From: Planctomycetaceae bacterium
Lineage (GTDB): Bacteria; Planctomycetota; Phycisphaerae; Phycisphaerales; SM1A02
Reading direction: 5' to 3'
DNA length: 64,000 nucleotides
Assembly: GCA_027490145.1 (NCBI GenBank)
Contig: JAIXYQ010000006.1
Location: 391,373-455,372, forward strand
The position numbers and the translations under genes were made by a program. Each line of letters begins with the position of its first letter. Position 1 is the stretch's first letter. The notes under the pieces are model-generated. The model made no database searches. It saw only the letters and a list, made by a program, of their open reading frames with translations, and had not been told where the DNA came from. Positions 24,462-33,043 of the stretch are shown one piece after another.

Positions 24462-27400
24462 TCACTTGCCCGCCGTGGTCCCCACAAGCTTCTCGGCGAA
24501 CGCCTGGCCGATGGGTGCGATGATCTTTGCCGCACCGAGGTAGTGGTAGCCGCCGTTGGACACTCCCACCTTCAGCCGCCGCAGCTCGTCAGGCGTGAAC
24601 TCCCGCTCGAGCGCCTTCTGGCGGGCGGCTTCCTTCTCCGGCTCGGTGGGGGTCGGCTTCGCATTCCGGAACGACTGTTCCAGCGTGTCGTAGAGCCGCT
24701 CCTTCCGCTCGACCAGCGCCTCCAGATCGTCATCCCAGAACCGGGCCGTCTCGACGGCGAACACGTTTCCCTTGAACTCGTCAAGCGTGGTCGGCTGCCG
24801 CTGGGACGCGCGGAAGTTCATCATCGGCGCCTTCGTGTCGCCCTTGAGGCCGTCGATCCCCATGACGCCGATGACGAAGGGCAGCTTCGGGGCGGAGAGG
24901 TCGCTTCGAACATCCCGAATGAAGTGGCCGAGCAACTCGGCGTACAGGTCATACCCACCGACCTGGTCCTGCCGTGGGTACACGCCGCCGTCGACATAGT
25001 CGTTGAACCCCTGGAACCAGACGAACCCCGCCAACTCGTAGCCTTGCGCCTGGTCGTAGTCCGGCACCACGCGCTTGATGTCCTTCAGCACCTTGCGCAC
25101 GTGCTCGATCATCTCGCGGTAGTACACGCCGGTGGCGGCTTTCTTCTCGGCCCAGAACGCGGGCCGATCCTCGGCTTTCGGAATGCCGTGAGCACCCTGG
25201 GGATGTTCGTCCCACAGCGCTTGGGTTTCCTTGGCCAGGACGAAGGGGCCCGCGCTCGGCGATCGGAAGTCGGTGTGCAGGCTTCGCCCGCCCCACGAGG
25301 TCTTGATGATCAGCACCGGCTCGTTCAGCCGCTTCTGCATCGTCAGGCCGAAGGTGAACTCCGGCCCGATGGTGTCCATGCCCCCCGCGCCGAATCCGGC
25401 GGTCAGCTTGCCGTTCTGTTCACGCAGGTCGTCGTAGGCGTTGCCGAGGCACCCGACCGACGAGATCCACACCCGATCGCACACGCGGGGCGTGCCGTCG
25501 GGGCCGCGCATCTCCTTCAACAGCGCGGCCGTCTTTGGGTCATCGGCGAGGGAGTCGAAGGTCGAGATGTTCGCGTGCCCCTGCATGTTCGACTGCCCGG
25601 CGAGGATGAACACCTTCAGCGGAGCCTTCGTGGGGCCGGTCGTGGTCGCTCGTGCCCCCTGCTTCATGCCGAGGCTGATGAGCACCGGCGTCGCGGTGGA
25701 TGCTTCGATGGCGCGGATCGTGTCCCGGACGCACGCGACCTTCCGCTTCCTCAGGTCCTCGGGGAAGTCCCGCTCGTCATGTTCGAAGTAGTCCGCGATC
25801 GCCGTCAGCTGCGGAATGACCGCCTTGGCGTGGGTGCCGTAGCTGAGCAGGACCTTCATGAGTTCAGGCGTCCGCTCCTGACTGTCCCACCCATTCTGGT
25901 GACGGGTGTAGTCGACACACGCCTCGATCCCCTCTTCGATGTGGTGCTTCGCGAACAGGCGAAGCCCCTCGATGCGAACCGAGTCAGCGAACATCTCCCC
26001 GCTCGGGGCCGGCTCGACGATCGCCCGATGGATCGCCGGCAGCAACGGCTCGATTTCCTTGGCGGAGAGAATCCGGTAGACCGAAGCGAGACTGCCCCGC
26101 GCCCGCCCGTCCTCGTTCTTCAGCCCGGCCCGCACCGCCGCGTACAGAGCCTCGCGGTCAACGCCATCGATCGACTGGCTGAGCAAGCCCTCGCCATCGA
26201 ACAGTGCGAAGGTGAGATACCGCTGCTGCATGCCGCGTGGGTCGTTGACCCGGTCCACCTCGGCCATGAGTTCGAGCAACTTCGGGACCGCAGACGCGGA
26301 GGCGGGCCCGATCCGGGCCAGGGCATCCGCCGCCTTGATGCGGAGCCAGAGGTCCTTCTCGGTCAGGCATTGCTGAAGCGCTTCGACGGCCGGAGCGGCC
26401 CGCGTGCCGAGAGCCCCCAACGCCTGACACGCACCGTAGCGAGCTTCAAGTTCGCGAGCGTCGAGTAGCTCCACGATGGCCGCAACCGGAGCCTCTTCCC
26501 GGCGGGCCAGCGCCATCCCCGCTCGCTCGCGAACGACCGGCGACCAACTGCCGAGGCGCTCGATGAGTTGATCGCCACTGAGTGCGTCGTACGCGCTGGT
26601 GCGGTCCTTGTTGTCCCACCCCCGACCATCGGCGATCAGGGATTCCGAAGCCGCGGCATCGAGTGACGCCACCACACTGCGCCCGCTGCCCGTGAGCCGG
26701 ACTTTCTTGAGCGGCATCGCGTAGGCCAGCAGGTAGGTGCCGGAGGCATCCCAACCCTGATAGCTGTCGCCGTCAGGCTCCGGCGGACCTTGGTGCGGGT
26801 AGCTGCCATCCCAGCGGCGGGCCAGGTCGAACGACCAGGAGCCGAACTCCTTCATCCAGGCCCCGGTCGCGCGCGGGCCAGAGAGGGCGACCCCGGGCAT
26901 CGCCCACAGCATGTTGAAGTAGTTGCCGGTGTGCCCGCAGTCGCGCTCCGGTCCATGCGAGGCAACGCTCATCCGCGAGAAGAACTCGGCCTCCTCCTGC
27001 TCGCCGAGTGCGTTGAACAGGACCGCCGCCATCCCGCACTTGCCGTTGTCGTCGTGCGTCTCGATCCACGGGTGGTGGTCACCGTAGGGGACGGCACCCT
27101 TGCCAGCGTAGAACCGCAGCAGCCTGGCACTCCGTTCGATGGCGGCAGCCACCTCGGGATCCTTCACCCCCGCTTCCCGTGCCAGCACCAGCCCGATGGT
27201 CAGCACCAGACCGGGCGAGTTCATCATGCCATACCCACCCAAGCGCCCGTCCGGGATGGCGAAACCGTGGCCCCAGGATCCGACCGCACTTTGCCCCGCG
27301 GCGGTTTCCATCGCGAGCCGCTTCAGGCCCGGCAGCACCGACTCGTCGCCGGACGCCAGCGCGTACTCGGCGAGGAACATCATGCAGTAGCCGTAGTACC

Positions 27401-28079
27401 AGCTCTGCATCCCTTGGTCTGCATAGTCGGCTGCCCACTGGGCTTCTCGCTTCACAAGCGGGATGTACTCGGCGTTCCCGCTTGCCAGCATCGCGAGCGC
27501 GTTCAGCGACCGCGGAATGGCGTCCATCTCGGTGTAGTTCGGCTGCGTCATCCGAGCGGCGAGCGCCTTGCACCCGTCTTCGAGAAGGCGCTTGGACTTC
27601 TGACACCCGAAGGGGGCTGTCGCGGCGTAGTCCCCCAGCACCGCAAGCGGGATCGTCACCTCTGCCGTCTTGCCGGCCCGCCAGCGGGTGAGGGCGAGTC
27701 TCCCGTTGCGGTCGTTCGATTCCGCGATCGAGATCGCCTGGCCCAGTTCCGTGCGCGGGTCGAAGCTGAAGGCCTTGCCTGCGACGCCCAGGATCACATC
27801 GCCAGCCTCGACCACGCCATCGGCGGGGGAGCCCCTGTCCACCGTGGTGATGAGGATCTGGCGGGCGTCGGTCGTCACCAGTTGGTCGCTGTGGATCCAG
27901 CCGCGCAGCCCCGTCGGGCCGAGGTTCCAATCGTGCTTTGCATCTTTCGGGATGGTCCCGCCCGTGGTGAAGTCCGGAGCGGGCTTCGCATCCTGCGCAG
28001 TGGCAGTCGCGTTGTGAGCGAAGAACGCCGCAAGAACGAGGGTGCAGAGTCGAAGGGCCGACAGCCTGATCGTGGTCAT
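24462..28079 (-). CDS. Giant secreted protein: PDZ/DUF6288, HEAT-like repeats, SASA-type SGNH esterase
   Basis: 1205 residues from the ATG at 28079, preceded by AGGAG about 10 bases upstream. Signal peptide about 1-30. A PDZ-like segment (about 55-130; G-S-P-A-D-G-V-V-E-A-G-D-V-I-L-G) leads to a helical toroid-like region of the DUF6288 type (about 140-520). HEAT-like repeats (about 560-850) contain R-Y-G-A-C-Q-A-L-G-A-L-G and similar. The C-terminal 370 residues are a sialate O-acetylesterase-type SGNH domain: F-I-L-A-G-Q-S-N-M-Q-G holds the catalytic Ser and W-F-Q-G-F-N-D a second block. No dockerin. Likely an exported deacetylase acting on sugars, with the large N-terminal part of unknown role. 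It is alone in its unit. Confidence 0.85.
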   Translation of the reverse strand: MTTIRLSALRLCTLVLAAFFAHNATATAQDAKPAPDFTTGGTIPKDAKHDWNLGPTGLRGWIHSDQLVTTDARQILITTVDRGSPADGVVEAGDVILGVAGKAFSFDPRTELGQAISIAESNDRNGRLALTRWRAGKTAEVTIPLAVLGDYAATAPFGCQKSKRLLEDGCKALAARMTQPNYTEMDAIPRSLNALAMLASGNAEYIPLVKREAQWAADYADQGMQSWYYGYCMMFLAEYALASGDESVLPGLKRLAMETAAGQSAVGSWGHGFAIPDGRLGGYGMMNSPGLVLTIGLVLAREAGVKDPEVAAAIERSARLLRFYAGKGAVPYGDHHPWIETHDDNGKCGMAAVLFNALGEQEEAEFFSRMSVASHGPERDCGHTGNYFNMLWAMPGVALSGPRATGAWMKEFGSWSFDLARRWDGSYPHQGPPEPDGDSYQGWDASGTYLLAYAMPLKKVRLTGSGRSVVASLDAAASESLIADGRGWDNKDRTSAYDALSGDQLIERLGSWSPVVRERAGMALARREEAPVAAIVELLDARELEARYGACQALGALGTRAAPAVEALQQCLTEKDLWLRIKAADALARIGPASASAVPKLLELMAEVDRVNDPRGMQQRYLTFALFDGEGLLSQSIDGVDREALYAAVRAGLKNEDGRARGSLASVYRILSAKEIEPLLPAIHRAIVEPAPSGEMFADSVRIEGLRLFAKHHIEEGIEACVDYTRHQNGWDSQERTPELMKVLLSYGTHAKAVIPQLTAIADYFEHDERDFPEDLRKRKVACVRDTIRAIEASTATPVLISLGMKQGARATTTGPTKAPLKVFILAGQSNMQGHANISTFDSLADDPKTAALLKEMRGPDGTPRVCDRVWISSVGCLGNAYDDLREQNGKLTAGFGAGGMDTIGPEFTFGLTMQKRLNEPVLIIKTSWGGRSLHTDFRSPSAGPFVLAKETQALWDEHPQGAHGIPKAEDRPAFWAEKKAATGVYYREMIEHVRKVLKDIKRVVPDYDQAQGYELAGFVWFQGFNDYVDGGVYPRQDQVGGYDLYAELLGHFIRDVRSDLSAPKLPFVIGVMGIDGLKGDTKAPMMNFRASQRQPTTLDEFKGNVFAVETARFWDDDLEALVERKERLYDTLEQSFRNAKPTPTEPEKEAARQKALEREFTPDELRRLKVGVSNGGYHYLGAAKIIAPIGQAFAEKLVGTTAGK

Positions 28080-28247
28080 CGGTTTCTCCTCATGCGCGGA
28101 AGTGGCTTGGTGGTGGTGCCCACGACCACCGAGGGTATCCGTCAGCGATAGGCGCCGCGGAATCCGTGGCGGTGCCGCCGCCCGCACGCCTGATCACCGA
28201 AATGGAGTGCGGCGGCGTGACGGGCGTCCCGAATCGTGCCGAATTGT

Positions 28248-28265
28248 GTTTCGTTTGTTTCGTTT
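28248..28265. promoter_or_regulatory. Perfect 9-base tandem repeat in the toxin-antitoxin leader
   Basis: GTTTCGTTT occurs twice in direct tandem at 28248-28256 and 28257-28265, 19 bases before the antitoxin start. A further imperfect pair, CCGAATCGTG then CCGAATTGTG, lies just upstream (28229-28248). Such direct repeats in front of an HTH antitoxin gene fit an autoregulatory operator; this is inference. Confidence 0.45.
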
Positions 28266-28284
28266 GATCCGGCGCGACCGTACC

Positions 28285-28740
28285 ATGTCCATCATGCCCC
28301 GACAGCCCAACCAACCTCAGCGCCCTCGCGCTGCCGATCGCCGGGCGGCTGCAGCCTGCGCCCGGGCGCTCGCGGCAGGCCGAACGAAGCGAAACGCCCG
28401 GGCCGTCATCCGGGTGCCTGGGGTGGGCGATGTCCCGCTCCCCTCGCCCGCCATCCCGCTGGTGGTCGAACTTCTCGAACGAATCGCCTCGGGCGAACCC
28501 ACCGCGATGTTCGGTGCTCGGCAGGACCTGACCACGCAACAGGTTGCGGATCTCCTGGGCGTTTCCCGCCCATTCGTGGTCCAGTTGATCGATGCAGGGC
28601 AGTTGCCGGCCCATCGGGTCGGGACGCACCGGCGCATCCGGGCCGCCGATGCGCTCCGATACCGCGATCAGCAGCGGCGACGCGCCAACCGCGCACTTGA
28701 CGAGCTCGCCGAACTTGATCGGTCCATGGGATTCCTCTGA
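28285..28740 (+). CDS. Excisionase-type HTH antitoxin
   Basis: 151 residues from the ATG at 28285; the frame is open further upstream but codon use there is poor. A basic N-terminal half is followed by a MerR/excisionase-like helix-turn-helix at about residues 78-125: L-T-T-Q-Q-V-A-D-L-L-G-V-S-R-P-F-V-V-Q-L-I. The conserved G-x-L-P-x-H-R-V-G-T-H-R-R-I wing follows. The C-terminal D-E-L-A-E-L-D-R-S-M-G-F-L tail is the part that usually binds the toxin. It precedes a PIN gene by 24 bases, the standard order for this toxin-antitoxin family. Confidence 0.85.
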   Translation: MSIMPRQPNQPQRPRAADRRAAAACARALAAGRTKRNARAVIRVPGVGDVPLPSPAIPLVVELLERIASGEPTAMFGARQDLTTQQVADLLGVSRPFVVQLIDAGQLPAHRVGTHRRIRAADALRYRDQQRRRANRALDELAELDRSMGFL

Positions 28741-28764
28741 TCCGGCGGCCGTAGGTTCGGCGCA

Positions 28765-29328
28765 ATGGGCCGAATCGCGGTACTCGATGCGTGCGTGCTG
28801 TTTCCCGGGCTGCTCCGTCACCTGCTGATCCAACTCGGGGTCGACGGACTGTACGAAGCGCGATGGTCCGACGAGATCAATGCGGAGTGGTCCCGGGCGC
28901 TGCTTCGCCGACGACCCGACCTGAGCGCCGCGGCGATTGACCGGACGATTCGATTGATGAACCAAGCACTGCCCGGTGCGCGCGCGTGCCTGCTCGATCC
29001 AGCATCGAGAAACCCACGCTGCCGCGATCCCAAGGATGAGCATGTCCTGCGCCTGGCAGACGAGACCCGGGCAGACTTCATCGTGACCTTCAACGTTCGC
29101 GACTTTCCAACCGCAATGCGGAACAAGGCTGGCCCACTGGTCCTCGCACCTGACCCGTGGCTGTGCAGCATCTGGTCACAGGCGCCGTCTGCAGCACACC
29201 AGTCTGCACTGCGCGTGATGCAGCGACTTCAGCATCCGCCCATGAACATCAGTTCATTCTGCAAGCGACTCGCGATCGAGGGGGCGGCAAGCACTGCTCA
29301 ATTGATTCGCGCTGCGGATGGCCACTGA
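28765..29328 (+). CDS. PIN-domain ribonuclease toxin
   Basis: 187 residues. The catalytic Asp near the N-terminus is in V-L-D-A-C-V-L-F; further acidic residues lie in W-S-D-E-I-N-A-E-W, D-P-K-D-E-H-V-L and F-I-V-T-F-N-V-R-D-F, the usual PIN quartet. Family members cleave RNA when not bound by their antitoxin. This subfamily (PIN with R-W-S-D-E-I ... E-W and D-P-x-D-x-H-V-L) is regularly paired with an excisionase-type HTH protein, as here. The catalytic residues look intact, so the module is probably functional. Confidence 0.88.
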   Translation: MGRIAVLDACVLFPGLLRHLLIQLGVDGLYEARWSDEINAEWSRALLRRRPDLSAAAIDRTIRLMNQALPGARACLLDPASRNPRCRDPKDEHVLRLADETRADFIVTFNVRDFPTAMRNKAGPLVLAPDPWLCSIWSQAPSAAHQSALRVMQRLQHPPMNISSFCKRLAIEGAASTAQLIRAADGH

Positions 29329-29395
29329 GCGCGATGCCGCGATCGGACTTCATCGAGCCCATTCGCTCGCGAGACCGTCGCACCCGAACACCCCT

Positions 29396-29641
29396 TCACC
29401 CCCGGCGCGAGCCGAGCCAGAGCGCGAGGCCGGCCACGAGGGCGGCGATGCTCGGCCAGAAGCTGAAGAACGCAAGGATGCCCGGGCCGATCGGGTTGGG
29501 GTTCGGGTCGGCCGCCCAGCCCATGCGTGCGGCGACGATGACCGCGATGAGCGGCCCGGTGCCCAGCAGCAGCCCGGCCATGCCCGCGAGCATGAGCCAA
29601 CGCCCGGGCGTCCGAATCGGAGGCGGAGGTGGGTGCGACAC
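29396..29641 (-). CDS. Small two-span membrane protein
   Basis: 81 residues from a GTG at 29641 (V-S-H-P-P-P-P-P start). Two hydrophobic segments lie at about 17-38 and 52-76, separated by G-W-A-A-D-P-N-P-N-P. No family recognised. A longer open frame continues upstream antisense to the sulfotransferase gene, but codon use there fits the other strand. The gene is divergent from the sulfotransferase gene with 66 bases between them. Confidence 0.6.
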   Translation of the reverse strand: MSHPPPPPIRTPGRWLMLAGMAGLLLGTGPLIAVIVAARMGWAADPNPNPIGPGILAFFSFWPSIAALVAGLALWLGSRRG

Positions 29642-29707
29642 GCTCGGAGTATGCCATGCGGCGCGGCCGGTCACACCGAGTGCCATCTGAATCCGGTCCG
29701 GTCTAGG

Positions 29708-31138
29708 ATGGCTCGCGTGACTACCGTCGTCCCCATCGCCCAGATCAATGACTTGCTGGCCAAGCGCGCCTTCGGCCAGGCGATCCCGCTGGCAGAGGCC
29801 GCGACGAAGGCCGCGCCGCGCAACGCGGCAGCCTGGTTTGCGTTGGCGCGCGGCACCTTCGGCCTGGGGCGGTGCGCGACCGCCGACCATGCGATCGAGC
29901 AGGCGATGCGCTTGGGCGCAGGCGGCCCCGATGTCGACTTCCTGCGCGCGCTGATCGACCACCGGCTCGGGCGCAGCGAACGTGCGCTTGGAAGACTGCG
30001 CGCGCTGGTCGAGGCCGGCGGACCGCATGCGGTGCAGGCATCGTTCGCGCTGGCGGAGGTGCTCCACCGGTCCGGGCGCGCCGACGAGCTCGCTGCCTTT
30101 GTGGCTGCCGGCGGCGCCTGGCTCAACGACCCACGCTCCGTGCTCGCGCGTGCCCGCGTGATCAAGGCGACCGACGCCGCACGCGCGATGGACCTGCTCG
30201 AGGAGAACGCGCGCAGTGCTGCGCCGCCGCTGGAACGACGCGTGTCGGGCTTCGAGGCGGTTCGCATGCTCGATGCCGCCGGCCAGTACCGCCGCGCGTT
30301 CGACCTGGCCACGCACCTGCATGCGACGACGGGGACGGGCTTCGACCTCGAGGGCCTGCTGTCCGATGCCCGCGCGCAGGTTGCGCTGCTCAAGGGGCCC
30401 GCCGGCTGGTGTGCGCCGATCGCTCCCGCGGTGCGCGGCGTGGCCATGGTCGTGGGCATGCCCCGCAGCGGGACCACCCTCTTGGAGCAGATGCTCGACC
30501 GGCACCACGCGGTTGGTGGGATCGGTGAGTTCGAGGGGCTGCTGGCACTCGGTCACGGCATCGCGGGCGAAGGACTGTGGCCGGATCGCATCGCATCGCT
30601 CACGCCAGCGAAGGCGCGCGAACTGCAACGCGACTACCTGCAGGGTGCGGCATCGCTGCGACGCCCCGGCGCGAAGGTCAGCTTCGACAAGACGCTGCAC
30701 GCCTGGCGCTGGCTGCCGGCGATCGCCGCGGTGCTGCCGGGCGCCGTCTGCCTGCGCATCGAGCGCGATCCGCGCGACACGGCGACCAGCCTGTTCCTGT
30801 CGAACTTCCATCCGCAGGCCTTCGGATGGACCGGATCGCTCGAGTCGATCCGCCGGGTGATCGCCGCCGAACGCGAGCTGGCGCCCTTGGCCCTGCGCAC
30901 CCTCGGTATCCCGCACGAGGACATCCGATACGAAGACCTCGTCGAGGATCCACGCGGCCACATGGAGCGCGTGCTCGCTCGGCTCGGGCTCCCGATGGAC
31001 GAGCGCGTGCTCGCCCCGCAGGAGAATGCGCGCACCGTGCTCACCCTCAGCCACGAGCAGGTGCGCAAGTCGATCAACCGGGGCTCCATCGGCCGATGGC
31101 GCAACTACGAGTTCGCCTTCGGGCCGCAGTGGGCGTGA
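29708..31138 (+). CDS. TPR-containing sulfotransferase
   Basis: 476 residues. The first 210 or so residues are TPR-like helices (A-A-W-F-A-L-A-R-G-T-F-G-L-G and similar). The sulfotransferase domain begins with the PAPS 5'-phosphosulfate loop V-V-G-M-P-R-S-G-T-T-L-L-E-Q and has the 3'-phosphate segment R-I-E-R-D-P-R-D-T-A-T-S. Later I-R-Y-E-D-L-V-E-D-P fits the family. The product would transfer sulfate from PAPS to a protein or glycan; the substrate is unknown. The ATG at 29708 is chosen because the upstream extension is antisense to the small membrane gene. The FGE gene follows after 1 base. Confidence 0.92.
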   Translation: MARVTTVVPIAQINDLLAKRAFGQAIPLAEAATKAAPRNAAAWFALARGTFGLGRCATADHAIEQAMRLGAGGPDVDFLRALIDHRLGRSERALGRLRALVEAGGPHAVQASFALAEVLHRSGRADELAAFVAAGGAWLNDPRSVLARARVIKATDAARAMDLLEENARSAAPPLERRVSGFEAVRMLDAAGQYRRAFDLATHLHATTGTGFDLEGLLSDARAQVALLKGPAGWCAPIAPAVRGVAMVVGMPRSGTTLLEQMLDRHHAVGGIGEFEGLLALGHGIAGEGLWPDRIASLTPAKARELQRDYLQGAASLRRPGAKVSFDKTLHAWRWLPAIAAVLPGAVCLRIERDPRDTATSLFLSNFHPQAFGWTGSLESIRRVIAAERELAPLALRTLGIPHEDIRYEDLVEDPRGHMERVLARLGLPMDERVLAPQENARTVLTLSHEQVRKSINRGSIGRWRNYEFAFGPQWA

Positions 31139-31139
31139 C

Positions 31140-32192
31140 ATGGGACATCCGGCCACGCATGCCCTGCCCCGCGCGCCACGCCTTGTGGCCACGCTGATCG
31201 TGCTGGTGCTTGGCTCCTGCGCTGATCGAAGCAGCCCGCCCAAGGACATGAGCTGGATCCCCGGCGGCGAGTTCACCATGGGGAGCGATGCTCCGGATGC
31301 GCGACCCGACGAGCGACCGGCGCACCGCGTGCGCGTGAACGGCTTCTGGATCGATCGGCACGAGGTGACCAACGATGAGTTCGCGGCCTTCGTCGCGGCG
31401 ACGGGCTACGTCACGGTGGCGGAGCGCCCGGTGGATTGGGAACTGCTGAAACTCCAGGTCCCGCCGGGCACACCGAAGCCCGCGGACGAGATGCTGCAGC
31501 CCGGTTCGCTGGTCTTCACCCCGACGACCGGCGCGGTGCGGACCGATGACGCGAGTCAGTGGTGGCGTTGGGTGAGTGGCGCGGACTGGCGCCACCCCGA
31601 AGGGCCTGGCTCCTCGATCGAGGGCAAGGGCAATCACCCTGTGGTGCAGGTCGCGTTCGAGGATGCGCAGGCCTACGCCGCCTGGGCCGGCAAGCGCCTG
31701 CCCACGGAAGCCGAGTGGGAATACGCCGCGCGGGGTGGGCTCGATGGAGCAACCTTCGTGTGGGGCGAAGCGCCGCTCGATGCGACGCGGTGCAACGTCT
31801 GGCAAGGCGAGTTCCCCCATCTCAACACGCGCGAGGACGGCTTCGTGACGACCGCTCCCGTCGGTTCCTACCCGCCCAACGGGTACGGGCTCGTGGACAT
31901 GGCGGGCAATGTGTGGGAGTGGTGCAGCGATCAGTATGCACCGGGCGAGTACGCCGAGCGCGTGGCCGCCGCGGGCGGCTCCGGCGTGGTCACCTGTCCA
32001 AGTGGGCCAAGCACGACGCGCGACCCGCGCAACCCGTTCTCGAGCGAGAGCCGCGTGCATCGCGGCGGTTCGTTCCTGTGCAATCCGTCGTACTGCTCGA
32101 GCTACCGTCCGAGTGCACGGATGGCCTGCACGGCCGACTCATCACTGCAGCACCTCGGGTTCCGCTGCGTGAAGGATGGCTCGGCACCGTAA
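31140..32192 (+). CDS. Formylglycine-generating enzyme (sulfatase-modifying factor), lipoprotein
   Basis: 350 residues. Oxidises the Cys of C-x-P-S-R sulfatase motifs to formylglycine. Diagnostic active-site block RGGSFLCNPSYCSSYRPSAR places C314 and C319 five residues apart, as in human SUMF1 (C336/C341), so this is a true FGE rather than a pseudo-FGE. Other family marks are W-I-P-G-G-E-F-T-M-G-S, F-W-I-D-x-H-E-V-T-N, R-L-P-T-E-A-E-W-E-Y-A-A-R-G-G and G-N-V-W-E-W. The N-terminus has a lipobox (V-L-G-S-C27), so the enzyme is probably anchored outside the cytoplasmic membrane. It starts 1 base after the sulfotransferase stop. Confidence 0.94.
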   Translation: MGHPATHALPRAPRLVATLIVLVLGSCADRSSPPKDMSWIPGGEFTMGSDAPDARPDERPAHRVRVNGFWIDRHEVTNDEFAAFVAATGYVTVAERPVDWELLKLQVPPGTPKPADEMLQPGSLVFTPTTGAVRTDDASQWWRWVSGADWRHPEGPGSSIEGKGNHPVVQVAFEDAQAYAAWAGKRLPTEAEWEYAARGGLDGATFVWGEAPLDATRCNVWQGEFPHLNTREDGFVTTAPVGSYPPNGYGLVDMAGNVWEWCSDQYAPGEYAERVAAAGGSGVVTCPSGPSTTRDPRNPFSSESRVHRGGSFLCNPSYCSSYRPSARMACTADSSLQHLGFRCVKDGSAP

Positions 32193-32204
32193 ACTCCAGT
32201 CCCC

Positions 32205-32660
32205 GTGTCGAGCTCTCCGTCGATCATCGGCCGCCTGCTTTGGAGCATCATCGGCGTCGTCACCGGCGCACTCGTGGGCGCGATCGCCAACGGCGTCACG
32301 TTGAATGTGAGTACGGCGCTCGTCCCGCCTCCGGCCGGCGTGGATCATCAGGACATCGAGTCCATCAACGCGTCCATCGCGCAGTACTCGGCGGCGCAGT
32401 TGATGGCGCCGTTTGCGGCGCATGCCGTTGGGGCACTGCTCGGCGGTGCGATCGCCTGGGCCATCGCACGCGGACGCACCGCCGGGATGGTCTCGGCGAT
32501 CGTGGTTGGCGCGCTGTTCCTCGCGGGAGGCGTCACCATGGTCGTCATGCTTCCCAACACACCCGCCTGGTTCGTGGCGCTGGACCTCATCGGCGCGTAC
32601 GTCCCGATGGCGTGGCTGGGGACGCGGATCGCACGGCTGCTCCTGCCCTCGCTCGCGTAG
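32205..32660 (+). CDS. Small four-span membrane protein
   Basis: 151 residues from a GTG at 32205, 12 bases after the FGE stop. Hydrophobic segments at about 10-32, 62-84, 91-113 and 120-143 separated by short polar loops; the first loop (about 35-60) is V-P-P-P-A-G-V-D-H-Q-D. No enzyme motif and no family recognised. Likely co-transcribed with the FGE gene. Confidence 0.7.
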   Translation: MSSSPSIIGRLLWSIIGVVTGALVGAIANGVTLNVSTALVPPPAGVDHQDIESINASIAQYSAAQLMAPFAAHAVGALLGGAIAWAIARGRTAGMVSAIVVGALFLAGGVTMVVMLPNTPAWFVALDLIGAYVPMAWLGTRIARLLLPSLA

Positions 32661-32770
32661 ACGCCCGCTGGCTCGGGGCGCCGTCGGCCGGACCAACACC
32701 TGGGTCGGACGCCTCCTTCCTGAAGCCAAACCGCGATTCTGAGCTGCAGTCGGCCCTTGAGCGTCAGTGC

Positions 32771-32800
32771 ACTTGACATTTGATGCATGGAATGTCAAGT
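32771..32800. promoter_or_regulatory. Perfect 10-base inverted repeat in an intergenic region
   Basis: ACTTGACATT (32771-32780) and AATGTCAAGT (32791-32800) flank a 10-base centre, TGATGCATGG, that contains the palindrome ATGCAT. There is no T-run after it. It could be an operator or an end/att-like site; the sequence lies in the only gene-free stretch over 300 bases (32661-33043). Confidence 0.4.
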
Positions 32801-32897
32801 CGAGTGACAGTTGGCCGCGTCGCAGCAGGTCGTGCAGGTGGACCTAGCCGCGCTCGAGAGCGTCGGCCTTGGTACGCGGCCGCTCCTGGGTGAGCTC

Positions 32898-32967
32898 GAG
32901 CGATCGACGCGGCGTGATCGACGCGGAGTGATCGACGCAGAGCGATCGATACGGTGCGATCGCGTTC
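32898..32967. repeat. 14-base tandem repeat array, five units
   Basis: Five units of 14 bases in register: GAGCGATCGACGCG, GCGTGATCGACGCG, GAGTGATCGACGCA, GAGCGATCGATACG, GTGCGATCGCGTTC. Each has GATCG at the same position, and the first and fourth units contain CGATCG. It lies 77 bases upstream of the binding-protein start, in the gene-free stretch 32661-33043, whose remaining sequence shows nothing else I can name. Confidence 0.6.
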
Positions 32968-33043
32968 GGATTGGACGCCTTCACGGTTGCGGCACCGGAC
33001 TGAGCCACGCCAAGGCCGTGCCGCGCACCCGTACACTCGAGCC

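Noticed and set aside
24543..26468. Long plus-strand open frame opposite the DUF6288 gene
   Set aside because: Antisense shadow in high-GC DNA; Arg/Val-rich with no domain, while the minus-strand frame has clear motifs.
32771..32800. Inverted repeat considered as a transcription terminator
   Set aside because: Low-GC arms, 10-base centre and no T-run.
32898..32967. Considered as a CRISPR array
   Set aside because: Units are 14 bases and contiguous, with no unique spacers and no cas genes.
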